A DNA stretch of 64,000 nt from Pontibacter lucknowensis (GCF_900156415.1 NZ_FTNM01000001.1:124001-188000), one strand, 5' to 3'. Counted from the first letter of the stretch, positions 34,430 through 43,174 are shown. The notes: generated by a model from the sequence alone, not told the origin. Numbers and translations are program-made.

Positions 34430-34477
34430 GTTATTTTATACTAATTAAAATTTCGTTGCGTATCCTAAATGAGTTTG

Positions 34478-34485
34478 CAAAGATA
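34478..34485 (-). promoter_or_regulatory. -7 box of rpsT
   Basis: On the minus strand TATCTTTG matches TAnnTTTG exactly and lies 48 bp upstream of the rpsT ATG. Confidence 0.75.
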
Positions 34486-34623
34486 TAATCTTAGAAATTA
34501 AATTCCAAAACCTCCTCGCTATAAAAAAAGTCTGGTAGGGTATTTATCCCTGTACCGGGAATAATTCAGCTCAATTACCTAAAGTAAGATGCTTCAAAAT
34601 TACACTTTATTCGCCTGAAAACC

Positions 34624-34886
34624 ATGGCATCCCTGCGTTTCTTTCTGCTGATCTCTTTTTTTCTCTTGCTCCTGTAACAAAGAAGACGAACAGACCGCGC
34701 CAACACCAGGCAAACCCAATCCTGAAGAACTGGCTATACCTGCTACGCTAGCAAGAAACTTTGTTACACCTCCATAACCCAGTGATCATAGAAGGCATGG
34801 CGCTCACAGCATCCTATATGCACGACAGTCGCTTTAGTTCACTACAGGAAGGCAACCCGTGGCCCCCAATAAATAAAAAAGCCTGA
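34624..34886 (+). pseudogene. Frameshifted lipoprotein remnant
   Basis: An ATG at 34624 opens a signal peptide (MASLRFFLLISFF) that reaches a stop at 34675 after a run of seven T. In the next frame the sequence continues sensibly as SCSCNKEDEQTAPTPGKP, a lipobox cysteine plus a typical lipoprotein linker, until a stop at 34775. A third frame from 34773 then reads HNPVIIEGMALTASYMHDSR and on to a TGA at 34884. Two frame breaks and the in-character residues in each frame indicate a decayed secreted lipoprotein gene. A sequencing error could explain the T-run break, but less easily both. Confidence 0.65.
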
Positions 34887-34918
34887 GTCCACAGCTATAC
34901 GCTGCAGCCCCAGGCTTG
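34876..34918 (-). terminator. Terminator of the downstream lipoprotein gene
   Basis: On the minus strand AAGCCTG and CAGGCTT pair around a partly structured loop and are followed by TTTTTTATT, 20 bp beyond the 34938 stop. Confidence 0.75.
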
Positions 34919-34937
34919 CTCTTTAACTAAACTCAGC

Positions 34938-35348
34938 TTAGTTATTATTTCTATCCACGTCTACATCAACGTCCACATCGCCAAGGCGCTTCTGCACTTT
35001 GTCTTCGGTACGCTTCCAACTGGCTTTCACTTCTTCCCACTCTCTCTTGGCTTCATCGTCCCAAGTTTCGCTCCTGGCGTCAAGCTCAGCTTCGCGTCTG
35101 CTATACTCAGCTCTCATTTCACGCCATTCCTCCTCAGAGGCATTTTCTGCACGTGTTGAGTTTTCATCTACCCACACGGCCATGTCGTTGTACTCACGCT
35201 CAGTTTCCACACCGGTTTCATTCATTTCCACCTGTGCTTCATCAATTTCACTGTTCGTTTCAGTGCGTGTTTCAGAGTTGCAAGCAAAGGTAAATGCACT
35301 AACTGTTAGCGCCATACCTAGTGTTTTGAGATTCAATTTTATATTCAT
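34938..35348 (-). CDS. Small acidic lipoprotein, paralogue A
   Basis: The 136-residue product has a signal peptide with lipobox TFAC. The mature part is extremely charged and helical, probably coiled coil: WVDENSTRAENASEEEWREM, AEYSRREAELDARSETWDDE, KREWEEVKASWKR. It ends in a DVDVDVDVD repeat and NNN. The next gene upstream (35456-35824) encodes a clear paralogue, so this is a tandem duplication. I recognise no named family; the repeated W-D-E/W spacing resembles small helical stress lipoproteins, which is only a loose comparison. Confidence 0.8.
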   Translation of the reverse strand: MNIKLNLKTLGMALTVSAFTFACNSETRTETNSEIDEAQVEMNETGVETEREYNDMAVWVDENSTRAENASEEEWREMRAEYSRREAELDARSETWDDEAKREWEEVKASWKRTEDKVQKRLGDVDVDVDVDRNNN

Positions 35349-35455
35349 TTTATAATTATCGTTGTTTATAGAGCCTTATACGAGCTGCGCAACACAAAGA
35401 ATATAAATATTCAAAGCAATGCATATAAATGTATATCGTTTCTATATATAGGAGT

Positions 35456-35824
35456 CTATTGTATAGTGTCTCCCCGCTCTGTATCAAACTCTGGCTCTAC
35501 CTCTGATGCTCTGAAGCGTGTCTCGGATCGTCCGACCGTTTCCTGCCATTGGGTTTGTACTTTTTCCCATTCCGCTTTGGTTTGATCATCCCAGTCGGCG
35601 CTACGCTTTTCTATTTCGGTAGCTCTGCGGTTATACTCTGCTTCCATTTCATTCCACTCTTCTTCGGTGGCTGTTTCAGCGCGTGTACTGTTTTCATCTA
35701 CCCAGGCCGAAAACTCTTCTACATCCCGATTGGCACTGTGCCGCGTTTCGGAGGAACAAGCCATCACAAAGCCTGCCAGCAGGCAGACCAGTAGCCATGT
35801 TTTTATATTTTTATTAAACTTCAT
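35456..35824 (-). CDS. Small acidic lipoprotein, paralogue B
   Basis: The 122-residue product has a signal peptide with lipobox VMAC at residues 20-23. It shares the core of its neighbour: WVDENSTRAETATEEEWNEM, AEYNRRATEIEKRSADWDDQ and KAEWEKVQTQWQE, giving roughly half identity over about 70 residues, while the C-terminal tails differ. The product should be outer-membrane anchored and helical. The 107 bp gap between the two genes is very AT-rich (TATATAAATGTATATCG, TTCTATATATAGG), so each may be transcribed separately. Confidence 0.8.
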   Translation of the reverse strand: MKFNKNIKTWLLVCLLAGFVMACSSETRHSANRDVEEFSAWVDENSTRAETATEEEWNEMEAEYNRRATEIEKRSADWDDQTKAEWEKVQTQWQETVGRSETRFRASEVEPEFDTERGDTIQ

Positions 35825-35948
35825 CGTCTTATGTTCTGTTGGTTTTATAGTAAAGAATACGTAAAAACGGATCGCTTATATGGCGCTACATATAGAAAGG
35901 CTGTAATTTTAGCGTTTTCGTACAGATTACAAAATACCCATATACTTA

Positions 35949-36902
35949 ATGCCAATCTTACCGTCACAGCATAAACCCCCATTCTACCTCTTCAACGGGC
36001 ACATCCAAACCATTGTGCCCAGCTTGTTCAGGCAAGTGGAAGGAGTGACTTACCTCCGCGAACGACTTATCACCCCTGATGATGACTTTATAGATGCGGA
36101 TTGGTCACGGGTTAAGTCCCGGTCACTGGCTGTGCTCTCACATGGCCTGGAAGGCGACTCACACCGGCCTTACATTATGGGCATGGTAAAGGCGCTGAAT
36201 GAATGCGGAGTGGATGCGCTCGCCTGGAACTACCGCAGCTGTAGTGGCGAGCCTAATAAGCTGCTCCGCTCCTATCATTTAGGTGCTTCCGACGATCTTG
36301 ACTTTGTGGTGCGGCATGCCTTAAATATGGGCAATTACGAAACCGTATACCTGATCGGTTTTAGTGCTGGAGGCAACATCAGTCTCAAGTACCTGGGCGA
36401 AGATCCGGCACAAGTGCCATCTGAAGTAAAGCGGGCATCCGTCTTTTCGGTGCCTATCGATCTCAAGAGCTCTGCAAAGCGCATCTCCAAGATCTATACC
36501 CAACGTTTCTTAAAGTCTCTGGGGCAGAAACTGGAACAGAAAAAGGAAATGTACCCGGATGCCCTTGATCTCAGCAACTACAGTTTGTTCTGGTCCTTCC
36601 CCGAGTTTGACGACAAGTATACGGCACCACTCCATGGATTCAAAAATGCTGAGGATTACTACAAACGCTCCAGCAGCAAGCAGTTTCTGAGAAATATACA
36701 GGTACCAACGCTACTGGTAAATGCTCAGAACGATCCGTTCCTCACAAAGTCCTGCTTCCCATTTGAAGAGGCAGACGAAAACCCATACTTGTACCTGGAG
36801 ACACCTGAAGGAGGCGGCCATGTAGGTTTTGCGGAAGATTTCAGGAATGATGTTTACTACTCAGAGGCAAGAGCTGTGAAATTCCTGCTAGAGGGAGAGT
36901 AG
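35949..36902 (+). CDS. YheT-family alpha/beta hydrolase
   Basis: This 317-residue cytosolic hydrolase matches the YheT/ABHD1-3 group: NGHIQTIVPSLFR near the start, LSHGLEGDSHRPYI as oxyanion region, nucleophile elbow GFSAGGN near residue 138, Asp in NAQNDPFL and His in GGGHVGF. The full triad is present. Family members hydrolyse esters or lipids of uncertain identity. The gene converges with rsmG, 3 bp between stops. Confidence 0.9.
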   Translation: MPILPSQHKPPFYLFNGHIQTIVPSLFRQVEGVTYLRERLITPDDDFIDADWSRVKSRSLAVLSHGLEGDSHRPYIMGMVKALNECGVDALAWNYRSCSGEPNKLLRSYHLGASDDLDFVVRHALNMGNYETVYLIGFSAGGNISLKYLGEDPAQVPSEVKRASVFSVPIDLKSSAKRISKIYTQRFLKSLGQKLEQKKEMYPDALDLSNYSLFWSFPEFDDKYTAPLHGFKNAEDYYKRSSSKQFLRNIQVPTLLVNAQNDPFLTKSCFPFEEADENPYLYLETPEGGGHVGFAEDFRNDVYYSEARAVKFLLEGE

Positions 36903-36905
36903 CCG

Positions 36906-37538
36906 CTACGGCATTGGCACAACCACAACTTTCTTCGTCTCAAAAAACTCTTCTGTGAAGTAGTCTTTCAGGTCGTATACCTTTGTGATCAGGCCTGATT
37001 CAGCTATTTCTTCCTCCAGGTCGCCGCCTTTGAGGTAATAAATGCCTTTATGAGGTATAGCCTCTTTCTTGAAGCTGTTCATCACCCAAGGGTAGAAGTT
37101 GGCCAGACGGGTGACGGCGCGACTCACCACAAAATCGAATTTCTCGCGTACCTGCTCGGCGCGGGTATGGGTAGCGGTTACGTTTTGCAAATGCAGTTCG
37201 CGGGCTATCTCCTGTACCACGTGTATCTTCTTACCAATCGAATCTACAAGGTGGAACTTCACTTCCGGAAACATGACCGCCAACGGCAGTCCGGGCAGTC
37301 CGCCGCCGGTGCCTACGTCCAGCACATGCGCCTGCGCCGGAAACTGTATCACCTTGGCTATACCTAACGAGTGCAGGATATGGTGCTCCCCGATGTGCTC
37401 CATGTCTTTGCGCGAGATCACATTGATCTTCTCATTCCACTCCCGGTACAGCTCGGCCATGCGCTCATATTTTTCGAGCTGATCTTCGGTAAGCTCCGGA
37501 AAATAACCTGACAAAAGGATGCGGATGGAAATAGACAT
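36906..37538 (-). CDS. rsmG: 16S rRNA (guanine527-N7)-methyltransferase
   Basis: RsmG makes m7G527 in 16S rRNA, a site relevant to streptomycin sensitivity. The 210-residue protein has the family N-terminus (LTEDQLEKYERMAELYREWN, KINVISRKD), SAM motif HVLDVGTGGGLPGLPLA near 73, HLVDSIGKK and the VVSRAVTRL catalytic segment. Several iterated words lie in the gene. Confidence 0.96.
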   Translation of the reverse strand: MSISIRILLSGYFPELTEDQLEKYERMAELYREWNEKINVISRKDMEHIGEHHILHSLGIAKVIQFPAQAHVLDVGTGGGLPGLPLAVMFPEVKFHLVDSIGKKIHVVQEIARELHLQNVTATHTRAEQVREKFDFVVSRAVTRLANFYPWVMNSFKKEAIPHKGIYYLKGGDLEEEIAESGLITKVYDLKDYFTEEFFETKKVVVVPMP

Positions 37539-37600
37539 GGTTGAGTTTAAGAGTTTAGGAATTTGAGAGTTTAAGAGTTCAAAAGCTGAGAGTTAATCAT
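37539..37600. repeat. Low-complexity TTTAAGAGTT words
   Basis: The 78 bp gap upstream of rsmG is built from GAGTTTAAGAG, GAATTTGAGAG and AGTTCAAAAG units, the same word family as the atpD-atpC spacer. Confidence 0.6.
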
Positions 37601-37616
37601 ACAGCTCATTCGCTTT

Positions 37617-37829
37617 CTAACCCGCTACAAGGTATACTATACCTGCCAATACGGCTACAACTACCACTACGGCCAGGGCCATAAAGAGATCAAAGAGCAG
37701 CACCAGACCGGCGTTACGGTATTGGCCTTCGTATTTGCGATGTAGCTCTTGCTCACCCCTTCCCCTGTATCGCAAGTATAGATGAAAACGGCCCATTCGT
37801 TCCAGTATGGCTTCGCTCAGGTTACGCAT
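37617..37829 (-). CDS. Small single- or double-span membrane protein
   Basis: The 70-residue product has a basic, cytosolic-looking first half (RFHLYLRYRGRGEQELHRKY) and a hydrophobic C-terminal half of about 27 residues (LVLLFDLFMALAVVVVVAVL and on), so it is a C-terminally anchored membrane protein or a hairpin. I recognise no family. It is flanked by rsmG and the sigma factor on the same strand. Two iterated words sit back to back at its 3' end (37630-37644), encoding part of the membrane segment. Confidence 0.55.
   Translation of the reverse strand: MRNLSEAILERMGRFHLYLRYRGRGEQELHRKYEGQYRNAGLVLLFDLFMALAVVVVVAVLAGIVYLVAG
37630..37644. repeat. 15 bp palindrome of two iterated words
   Basis: AGGTATACTATACCT is a perfect odd palindrome made of two converging copies of the iterated word, inside the 3' end of the small membrane protein gene. 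Confidence 0.85.
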
Positions 37830-38033
37830 CGTCTGTTATGGCAAGGTATAGCTTCTATTCTTTTTTGCCCTGCATTCGCCTCAGGCATCGCAAAAATAGG
37901 AAATATGTACGGAATCAGCCTAAAAATAAAGCCCCTGCCGCACAAAGCAACAGGAGCTCTAAAAACGTAATCAATATTTTATGATTGTTAATTGTTGGAT
38001 CACAACACGATTGTATTGAAAAACAATAAACAA

Positions 38034-38642
38034 TTAAATCAAGTGCTTCTTATTCTTCACCATGTCATAAAGCAACTCGCGGGCGCGGTGCAGCTGGGCT
38101 TTTACGGTGCCAAGTGGAGCGTTCAGTTCAGTGGCGATCTCTTCGTATGACAGTTCGTTGAAGTAACGCAGTGTCACGAGGCGCTGGTACTTTTCGGGCA
38201 GTTTGGCCACCACGTACTGCATGATCTCGATTTTCTGGTTCTTAATGGCCTCTTCCTGCGGGTTGAGGTTCTTATCTTTGAAATCGATCGTGATCTCGTC
38301 GCCGTTGTCGATCTTGATCGCTGAGTCGATGCTCATCGTCTTGATGCGGTTCTTACGGATAAAGTCGATGCAGTTGTTGGTGGCGATACGGAACAGCCAG
38401 GTACTGAAGGCATACTCCGGGTTAAACTTATGCAGGTTGCGAAAAGCTTTGGCAAAAGCCTCTATGGTCAGGTCCTCCGCATCGTCGGCGTTGCGAACCA
38501 TTTTGAGTACCACGTGATATACCGGCTTCTTATAGATGCTCATCAACTCAGCATAAGCTTTCTCATCGTTTTCTTCAACAGCCGCCTGTATCAGTTTGAA
38601 ATCGTGTTTCGCTTTTGCGGAGAATTGTTTGTTTACTTCCAT
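38034..38642 (-). CDS. ECF-type RNA polymerase sigma factor
   Basis: This 202-residue sigma-70 family protein has region 2 (ADDAEDLTIEAFAKAFRNL, STWLFRIATNNCIDFIRK) and region 4 (YFNELSYEEIATELNAPLGT and KAQLHRARELLYD) and lacks regions 1 and 3, as in ECF sigma factors. An N-terminal extension of about 30 residues precedes region 2. No anti-sigma gene adjoins it. Its first codons overlap the last 10 bp of the membrane glycosyltransferase gene, so it is probably translated from the same message. Confidence 0.92.
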   Translation of the reverse strand: MEVNKQFSAKAKHDFKLIQAAVEENDEKAYAELMSIYKKPVYHVVLKMVRNADDAEDLTIEAFAKAFRNLHKFNPEYAFSTWLFRIATNNCIDFIRKNRIKTMSIDSAIKIDNGDEITIDFKDKNLNPQEEAIKNQKIEIMQYVVAKLPEKYQRLVTLRYFNELSYEEIATELNAPLGTVKAQLHRARELLYDMVKNKKHLI

Positions 38643-39736
38643 CTGATTCGTTTGTTCAATACTACGGATACCCCAAGGAGCAGGTAACTAAAAAAATAGG
38701 CAATATCGAGCAGCGGCAACAACGGCAAAGATACCTCTTCGTCAAGTCTGCGAGCTACGCTTACGTAGATCGGGAACACTATCAGATAGCGAATCCCAAT
38801 GAGCGCAGCCAATATAGTCAAATGGCTATTTAGAACAAGAAGAATAATTACTAGCGTGTAAAAAAGAATATTGGATGAAATAAAAGTTCCTATCCTTCCT
38901 TTGTCTGCCGCATTGTACTGCCTGCCGGCGGCCATGTGCCTTCTTTTTTGTATCAGCCATTCCCGAAACGTCTTTTTGGGAATACTGATTGTTTGCCCTT
39001 CCTTGCTGATAACAATGCTTGCTTTACTATTGTTGACGGCATCTCTGACAAAAAGATCATCGTCGCCGCCAGTAGTCTTGATATGAGATGCAAACCCCTT
39101 GTTCCTAAAGAAACATGACTTAGTATACGATAAGTTTCGGCCAACGCCCATGTAAGCGTGTCCTTTGTTTGCATGAGACAGATACTGAATTGCGGTCAGT
39201 AAGGTTTCATATCGGATAAGATGATTGAGAAAACCGCTTAACTTTTTGTAGGGAGAATAACCTATAACCAAATCAGCACCAGCCTGATAGCCACTTTGCA
39301 TTTTCTCTATCCAGTGTTCGCTGCAAGGGCGGCAGTCTGCATCCGTGAACAGCATGTGTTCGTACCTGGCGGCGCGTATACCCAGCGCTAAGGCATATTT
39401 CTTCGGATTCAGGTATTCCGGGGTCTTCTTGATGGTGACTACCCTGAAGTTAGGGAACTGGCGCTCGAGCTCATACACATAAAACTCGGTGTCGTCGTCA
39501 GAGCGATCGTTTACCAGGATAACCTCAAACTCAGGGTACTGCTGGTCGAGCAGCATGGGCAGGAGCTCAAACAGATTGTCCTGCTCATTGTGAGCCGCCA
39601 CGATCACTGACACAGGCCGCTGGGTGTCTGGCTCCGGGTCGGTATACCTGCTTAGGGGCAGGAAGTAGAACAAAGCATAGTATAGCTGCACCAGCACGCA
39701 AAAAGCCAGCACTGCCAGGAGTATAAGTGGAATCAA
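38633..39736 (-). CDS. Membrane-anchored family 2 glycosyltransferase
   Basis: The 367-residue protein starts with one membrane helix (LILLAVLAFCVLVQLYYALF), then a GT-A domain: SVIVAAHNEQDNL, ILVNDRSDDDT and LFTDADCRPC with the DxD-type metal motif, and the acceptor-site QKRRHMAAGRQY (QxxRW-like, with His for Trp). Two or three further helices close the C-terminus. Such enzymes make or extend envelope polysaccharides or lipid-linked sugars. Its 3' end overlaps the ECF sigma gene. Confidence 0.88.
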   Translation of the reverse strand: MIPLILLAVLAFCVLVQLYYALFYFLPLSRYTDPEPDTQRPVSVIVAAHNEQDNLFELLPMLLDQQYPEFEVILVNDRSDDDTEFYVYELERQFPNFRVVTIKKTPEYLNPKKYALALGIRAARYEHMLFTDADCRPCSEHWIEKMQSGYQAGADLVIGYSPYKKLSGFLNHLIRYETLLTAIQYLSHANKGHAYMGVGRNLSYTKSCFFRNKGFASHIKTTGGDDDLFVRDAVNNSKASIVISKEGQTISIPKKTFREWLIQKRRHMAAGRQYNAADKGRIGTFISSNILFYTLVIILLVLNSHLTILAALIGIRYLIVFPIYVSVARRLDEEVSLPLLPLLDIAYFFSYLLLGVSVVLNKRIRWK

Positions 39737-39903
39737 ATCTTGCTAATCGTTGAATTGTTAATGGTTAAATCGTTGACAGCACAACACACCAGACCGTACA
39801 CACCGCTACAACCGGTTTAACCAATCAAAAATAGGTATAATTAAGCCATTTAGGAACATTTGTGCGATTTAATAATTGTTTATGTTTGTGCTCTCACGCT
39901 TTG

Positions 39904-39911
39904 TATCTTTG
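39904..39911 (+). promoter_or_regulatory. -7 box of the tgt operon
   Basis: TATCTTTG matches TAnnTTTG about 100 bp before the tgt ATG, implying a long leader. A TTTG lies at 39885-39888, rather close for a -33 box. Confidence 0.6.
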
Positions 39912-40011
39912 CAGATTATTCCGATAACCATTTAGCAATAACGAGCGGCATCCGTGCCGCTGAACTAGTTGGCGTGCTTCTTGTAGCATACCGCGCTGAC
40001 AATCACAGACC

Positions 40012-41142
40012 ATGGAGTTTTCATTAGTAGCAAAAGATATACAGTCAAAGGCCCGTGCCGGCGTAGTACAAACAGCCCATGGTGCCATCGAAACCCCGAT
40101 TTTCATGCCCGTAGGTACGGCAGGCACCGTGAAAGCGGTTCACCAGCGCGAACTGAAGGAAGACATTAAGGCCGAGATCATCCTGGGCAATACTTACCAC
40201 CTATACCTGAGGCCAGGCCTCAACATACTCGAGCAGGCCGGTGGCTTGCACAAGTTCAACGGCTGGGACCGCCCGATCCTGACCGACAGCGGCGGCTATC
40301 AGGTGTTTTCGCTGGCCGGTACGCGCAAGATCAAAGAGGAAGGCGTCAAGTTCAAATCCCATATCGATGGCTCGGCGCTGGACTTCACGCCCGAGAACGT
40401 GATGGATACGCAGCGCACAATCGGCGCCGACATCATCATGGCTTTTGACGAGTGTACGCCCTACCCTTGCGACTATACCTACGCCAAAAATTCGATGGAG
40501 CGCACGCACCGCTGGCTGCAGCGCTGCGTCGACCGTTTCGACAGCACGGAGCCGAAGTATGGCTACGACCAGACGCTCTTCCCGATCGTGCAGGGCAGTA
40601 CCTACAAGGACCTGCGTGTGCAGTCCGCTGAGACCATCGCCAGCTTTGGCCGCGAAGGCAATGCCATAGGAGGCCTGTCAGTGGGCGAGCCAGCCGAGAT
40701 GATGTACGAGATGACCGAGATCGTGTGTGACATCCTGCCGGCCGATAAGCCGCGCTACCTGATGGGAGTAGGTACACCGGCTAACATACTGGAGAATATT
40801 GCCTTAGGTGTGGATATGTTTGACTGTGTACTGCCGACCCGCAATGCCCGAAACGGCATGCTGTTCACGACGCAGGGCATCATTAACATACGCAACCAGA
40901 AGTGGTCCACCGACCACAGCCCGATCGATGCGGAACTAGGCGGCTATGTAAGCACGTTCTACAGCAAGGCTTACCTGCGCCACCTCGTTCACAGCGGCGA
41001 GTACCTGGCCGGACAGATCGCTAGCGTGCATAACCTGACGTTCTACCTCTGGTTGGTGAAACAGGCACGCCAGCACATCATTGACGGCACTTTCCGCGAT
41101 TGGAAAGACGTGATGGTGAAAAAACTAATGACGAGATTGTAA
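40012..41142 (+). CDS. tgt: tRNA-guanine(34) transglycosylase without the zinc cysteines
   Basis: Tgt exchanges G34 of tRNAs with GUN anticodons for preQ1 or queuine. The 376 residues have the catalytic Asp in TDSGGYQVFSL near 93 and the second Asp in VLPTRNARNGM after DMFDC. In E. coli a CxCxxC...H zinc site follows; here the equivalent is DAELGGYVSTFYSKAYLRHL, with Leu, Gly and Ser in place of the cysteines. From memory other Bacteroidetes Tgt share this loss. It heads an operon with an LptF/G permease. Confidence 0.93.
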   Translation: MEFSLVAKDIQSKARAGVVQTAHGAIETPIFMPVGTAGTVKAVHQRELKEDIKAEIILGNTYHLYLRPGLNILEQAGGLHKFNGWDRPILTDSGGYQVFSLAGTRKIKEEGVKFKSHIDGSALDFTPENVMDTQRTIGADIIMAFDECTPYPCDYTYAKNSMERTHRWLQRCVDRFDSTEPKYGYDQTLFPIVQGSTYKDLRVQSAETIASFGREGNAIGGLSVGEPAEMMYEMTEIVCDILPADKPRYLMGVGTPANILENIALGVDMFDCVLPTRNARNGMLFTTQGIINIRNQKWSTDHSPIDAELGGYVSTFYSKAYLRHLVHSGEYLAGQIASVHNLTFYLWLVKQARQHIIDGTFRDWKDVMVKKLMTRL

Positions 41143-41156
41143 AAAACTAGATAAGC

Positions 41157-42233
41157 TTGAAGCTAATTGACAAATACATACTGAAGAAGTTCCTGACCAC
41201 CTATGTGTTCACGGTGCTGATCATGGTCGCGGTGATTCTGGTGATTGACTTCACGGAGAAGAACGACGACTTCATCAAGCACAATGTGCCCATTTCAGAG
41301 ATCATCTTCGACTATTACATCCACCTGATCCCATTCTATGCGAACATGCTGAGCCCGATCACGGTTTTCATCGCGACGGTGTTTGTAACCTCCAAAATGG
41401 CCTCGCATACCGAGATCGTAGCAATCCTGAGCGGTGGAGTGAGCTTCAAGCGTTTCCTGGTGCCATACCTGATCGGGGCTACCATCATTGGTGCCTTGAT
41501 CTTTGGTCTGATCGGTTGGGTTATCCCGAACTCAAACAAAGAGAGTGTGGCCTTTCAGGTGAAATATGTGAAAAGCCCGTTTACCTACGACAGCCGCAAT
41601 ATCCACCTCAAAATAGCGCCTGACACCTATGTGTACATGGAAAGCTATAACAACACGGCGCACGTTGGCTATAACTTCGCCATTGAGGAAATAAAAGGCA
41701 CCAACCTGAGTAAAAAGCTAACAGCCAGCAGCGTACAGTGGAATCCGGAGATTCAGAAGTGGCGAGTGGACCGCTATACCTTGCGCACTTTTGATGGCGA
41801 GAACGAAAGCATCTACCACGGTGGGGCCCTGGATACGACACTCAACATGCTGCCCAAAGACTTTGAGAGTACCTACAAGCTGGAGCAGACTATGACCTTG
41901 CCCGAGTTGAACCGCTTTATAGATGAAAAGATCAGCCGGGGAGCTGATGATATCGAGACTTACCTGATCGAGAAATACGAACGCTACAGCTATCCTTTCG
42001 CTATCATTATCCTGACGGTAATTGGGGTGATTGTGAGTGCCCGCAAGGCACGCGGTGGCGTCGGTATGCAGATTGCACTGGGTTTCTTCCTGGCCTTCGT
42101 GTTTATCATCTTTGTGATCACGAGTCGCAGTCTGGCGCAGGTCGGTGACCTCGAACCGATGTATGCGGCCTGGGTGCCGAGCATTATTTTTACAGGTATA
42201 GGCTTTCTACTCTATCGTTATATTCCACGCTAA
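41157..42233 (+). CDS. LptF/LptG family LPS-export permease
   Basis: LptF and LptG form the inner-membrane part of the LptB2FG ABC exporter that extracts lipopolysaccharide. The 358-residue protein has helices at the N-terminus (LKKFLTTYVFTVLIMVAVIL and two more), a periplasmic beta-jellyroll domain (about 130-250) and C-terminal helices. The YDYIKKF-like start KLIDKYILKKF and the PITVFIATVF and ALGFFLAFVF segments fit. Translation begins at TTG (41157), 14 bp after tgt; no closer ATG fits. Its TAA overlaps the next ATG. Confidence 0.9.
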   Translation: MKLIDKYILKKFLTTYVFTVLIMVAVILVIDFTEKNDDFIKHNVPISEIIFDYYIHLIPFYANMLSPITVFIATVFVTSKMASHTEIVAILSGGVSFKRFLVPYLIGATIIGALIFGLIGWVIPNSNKESVAFQVKYVKSPFTYDSRNIHLKIAPDTYVYMESYNNTAHVGYNFAIEEIKGTNLSKKLTASSVQWNPEIQKWRVDRYTLRTFDGENESIYHGGALDTTLNMLPKDFESTYKLEQTMTLPELNRFIDEKISRGADDIETYLIEKYERYSYPFAIIILTVIGVIVSARKARGGVGMQIALGFFLAFVFIIFVITSRSLAQVGDLEPMYAAWVPSIIFTGIGFLLYRYIPR

Positions 42234-43174
42234 TGCCGCGTCTGAAGGATTTTATTGAGCTCCATTTCATCGTATTGTTATGGGGCTTCACGGCCATACT
42301 TGGTAAACTGATCACCATTCCGGCAGTGGAATTGGTGTTCCTCCGCACACTGATTGCAGCACTGGCACTGGGCGCTATCATTTACCGTCGTAAGACGCAG
42401 TTCTGGCTGGGGCGCAATAACCTATTTATTATCATGGGAGTCGGGCTGATGATCTCCGCGCATTGGATCCTGTTTTTTGCCTCTGCACGTATCTCCTCCG
42501 TTTCACTTTGCCTGGTAGGTATGGCCACCTGTAGCCTTTGGACTGCCCTGCTGGAACCTGCCTTCACTAGCAAAAAACTCAAAGTGCATGAAATCCTGCT
42601 GGGACTCATCATCCTGATGGGGCTTTACATCATCTTCCAGGCCGAAACAGAATTTGACAACATGCTGGGGATAGGTATGGCAGTGGGTTCTGCACTACTG
42701 GGCGCTATTTTTACCATCATCAATGCCCGTTTGGCCAAGAAGCATCCTTCCACTACCATCACGGCTTACGAAATGGCAGGCGCTTGCATTGGCACAGCAC
42801 TGTTCTTTCCATTCTATGCCGATCTGTTCACAGAGACAGGTACGCTAAACTTTGCTATGAACAGCATGGACTGGGTATACCTCCTGCTGCTGGCAGTGGT
42901 GTGTACGGTGTATGCCTACACCGCATCAGTTAGGCTGATGCAGAAGATTTCGGCCTACACCGTAAACCTTACTGTGAACATGGAGCCGATTTACGGCATC
43001 CTGCTGGCGTGGATCATTTTCAACGAGAATGAACAGGTGACCTCCAACTTTTACATTGGAGCTACCATCATCCTGCTCAGTGTCTTCATCCACCCTGTGC
43101 TGGACACGTATACCGAGCGCCGCAAAAAGTTAAAGCAGGCCTTTCCAGAGAAGGTAGTGGCCGGGAAAGACTAG
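42233..43174 (+). CDS. DMT-superfamily (EamA) transporter
   Basis: The 313-residue protein has ten predicted helices in two EamA repeats, the layout of the drug/metabolite transporter superfamily. Repeat 1 begins LHFIVLLWGFTAILGKLIT with VFLRTLIAALAL; repeat 2 begins IGMAVGSALLGAIFTIINAR. The substrate is unknown. It overlaps the lptF/G gene as TAATG, so it is translationally coupled. Its last 45 bp overlap the 3' end of ispE on the other strand. Confidence 0.88.
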   Translation: MPRLKDFIELHFIVLLWGFTAILGKLITIPAVELVFLRTLIAALALGAIIYRRKTQFWLGRNNLFIIMGVGLMISAHWILFFASARISSVSLCLVGMATCSLWTALLEPAFTSKKLKVHEILLGLIILMGLYIIFQAETEFDNMLGIGMAVGSALLGAIFTIINARLAKKHPSTTITAYEMAGACIGTALFFPFYADLFTETGTLNFAMNSMDWVYLLLLAVVCTVYAYTASVRLMQKISAYTVNLTVNMEPIYGILLAWIIFNENEQVTSNFYIGATIILLSVFIHPVLDTYTERRKKLKQAFPEKVVAGKD

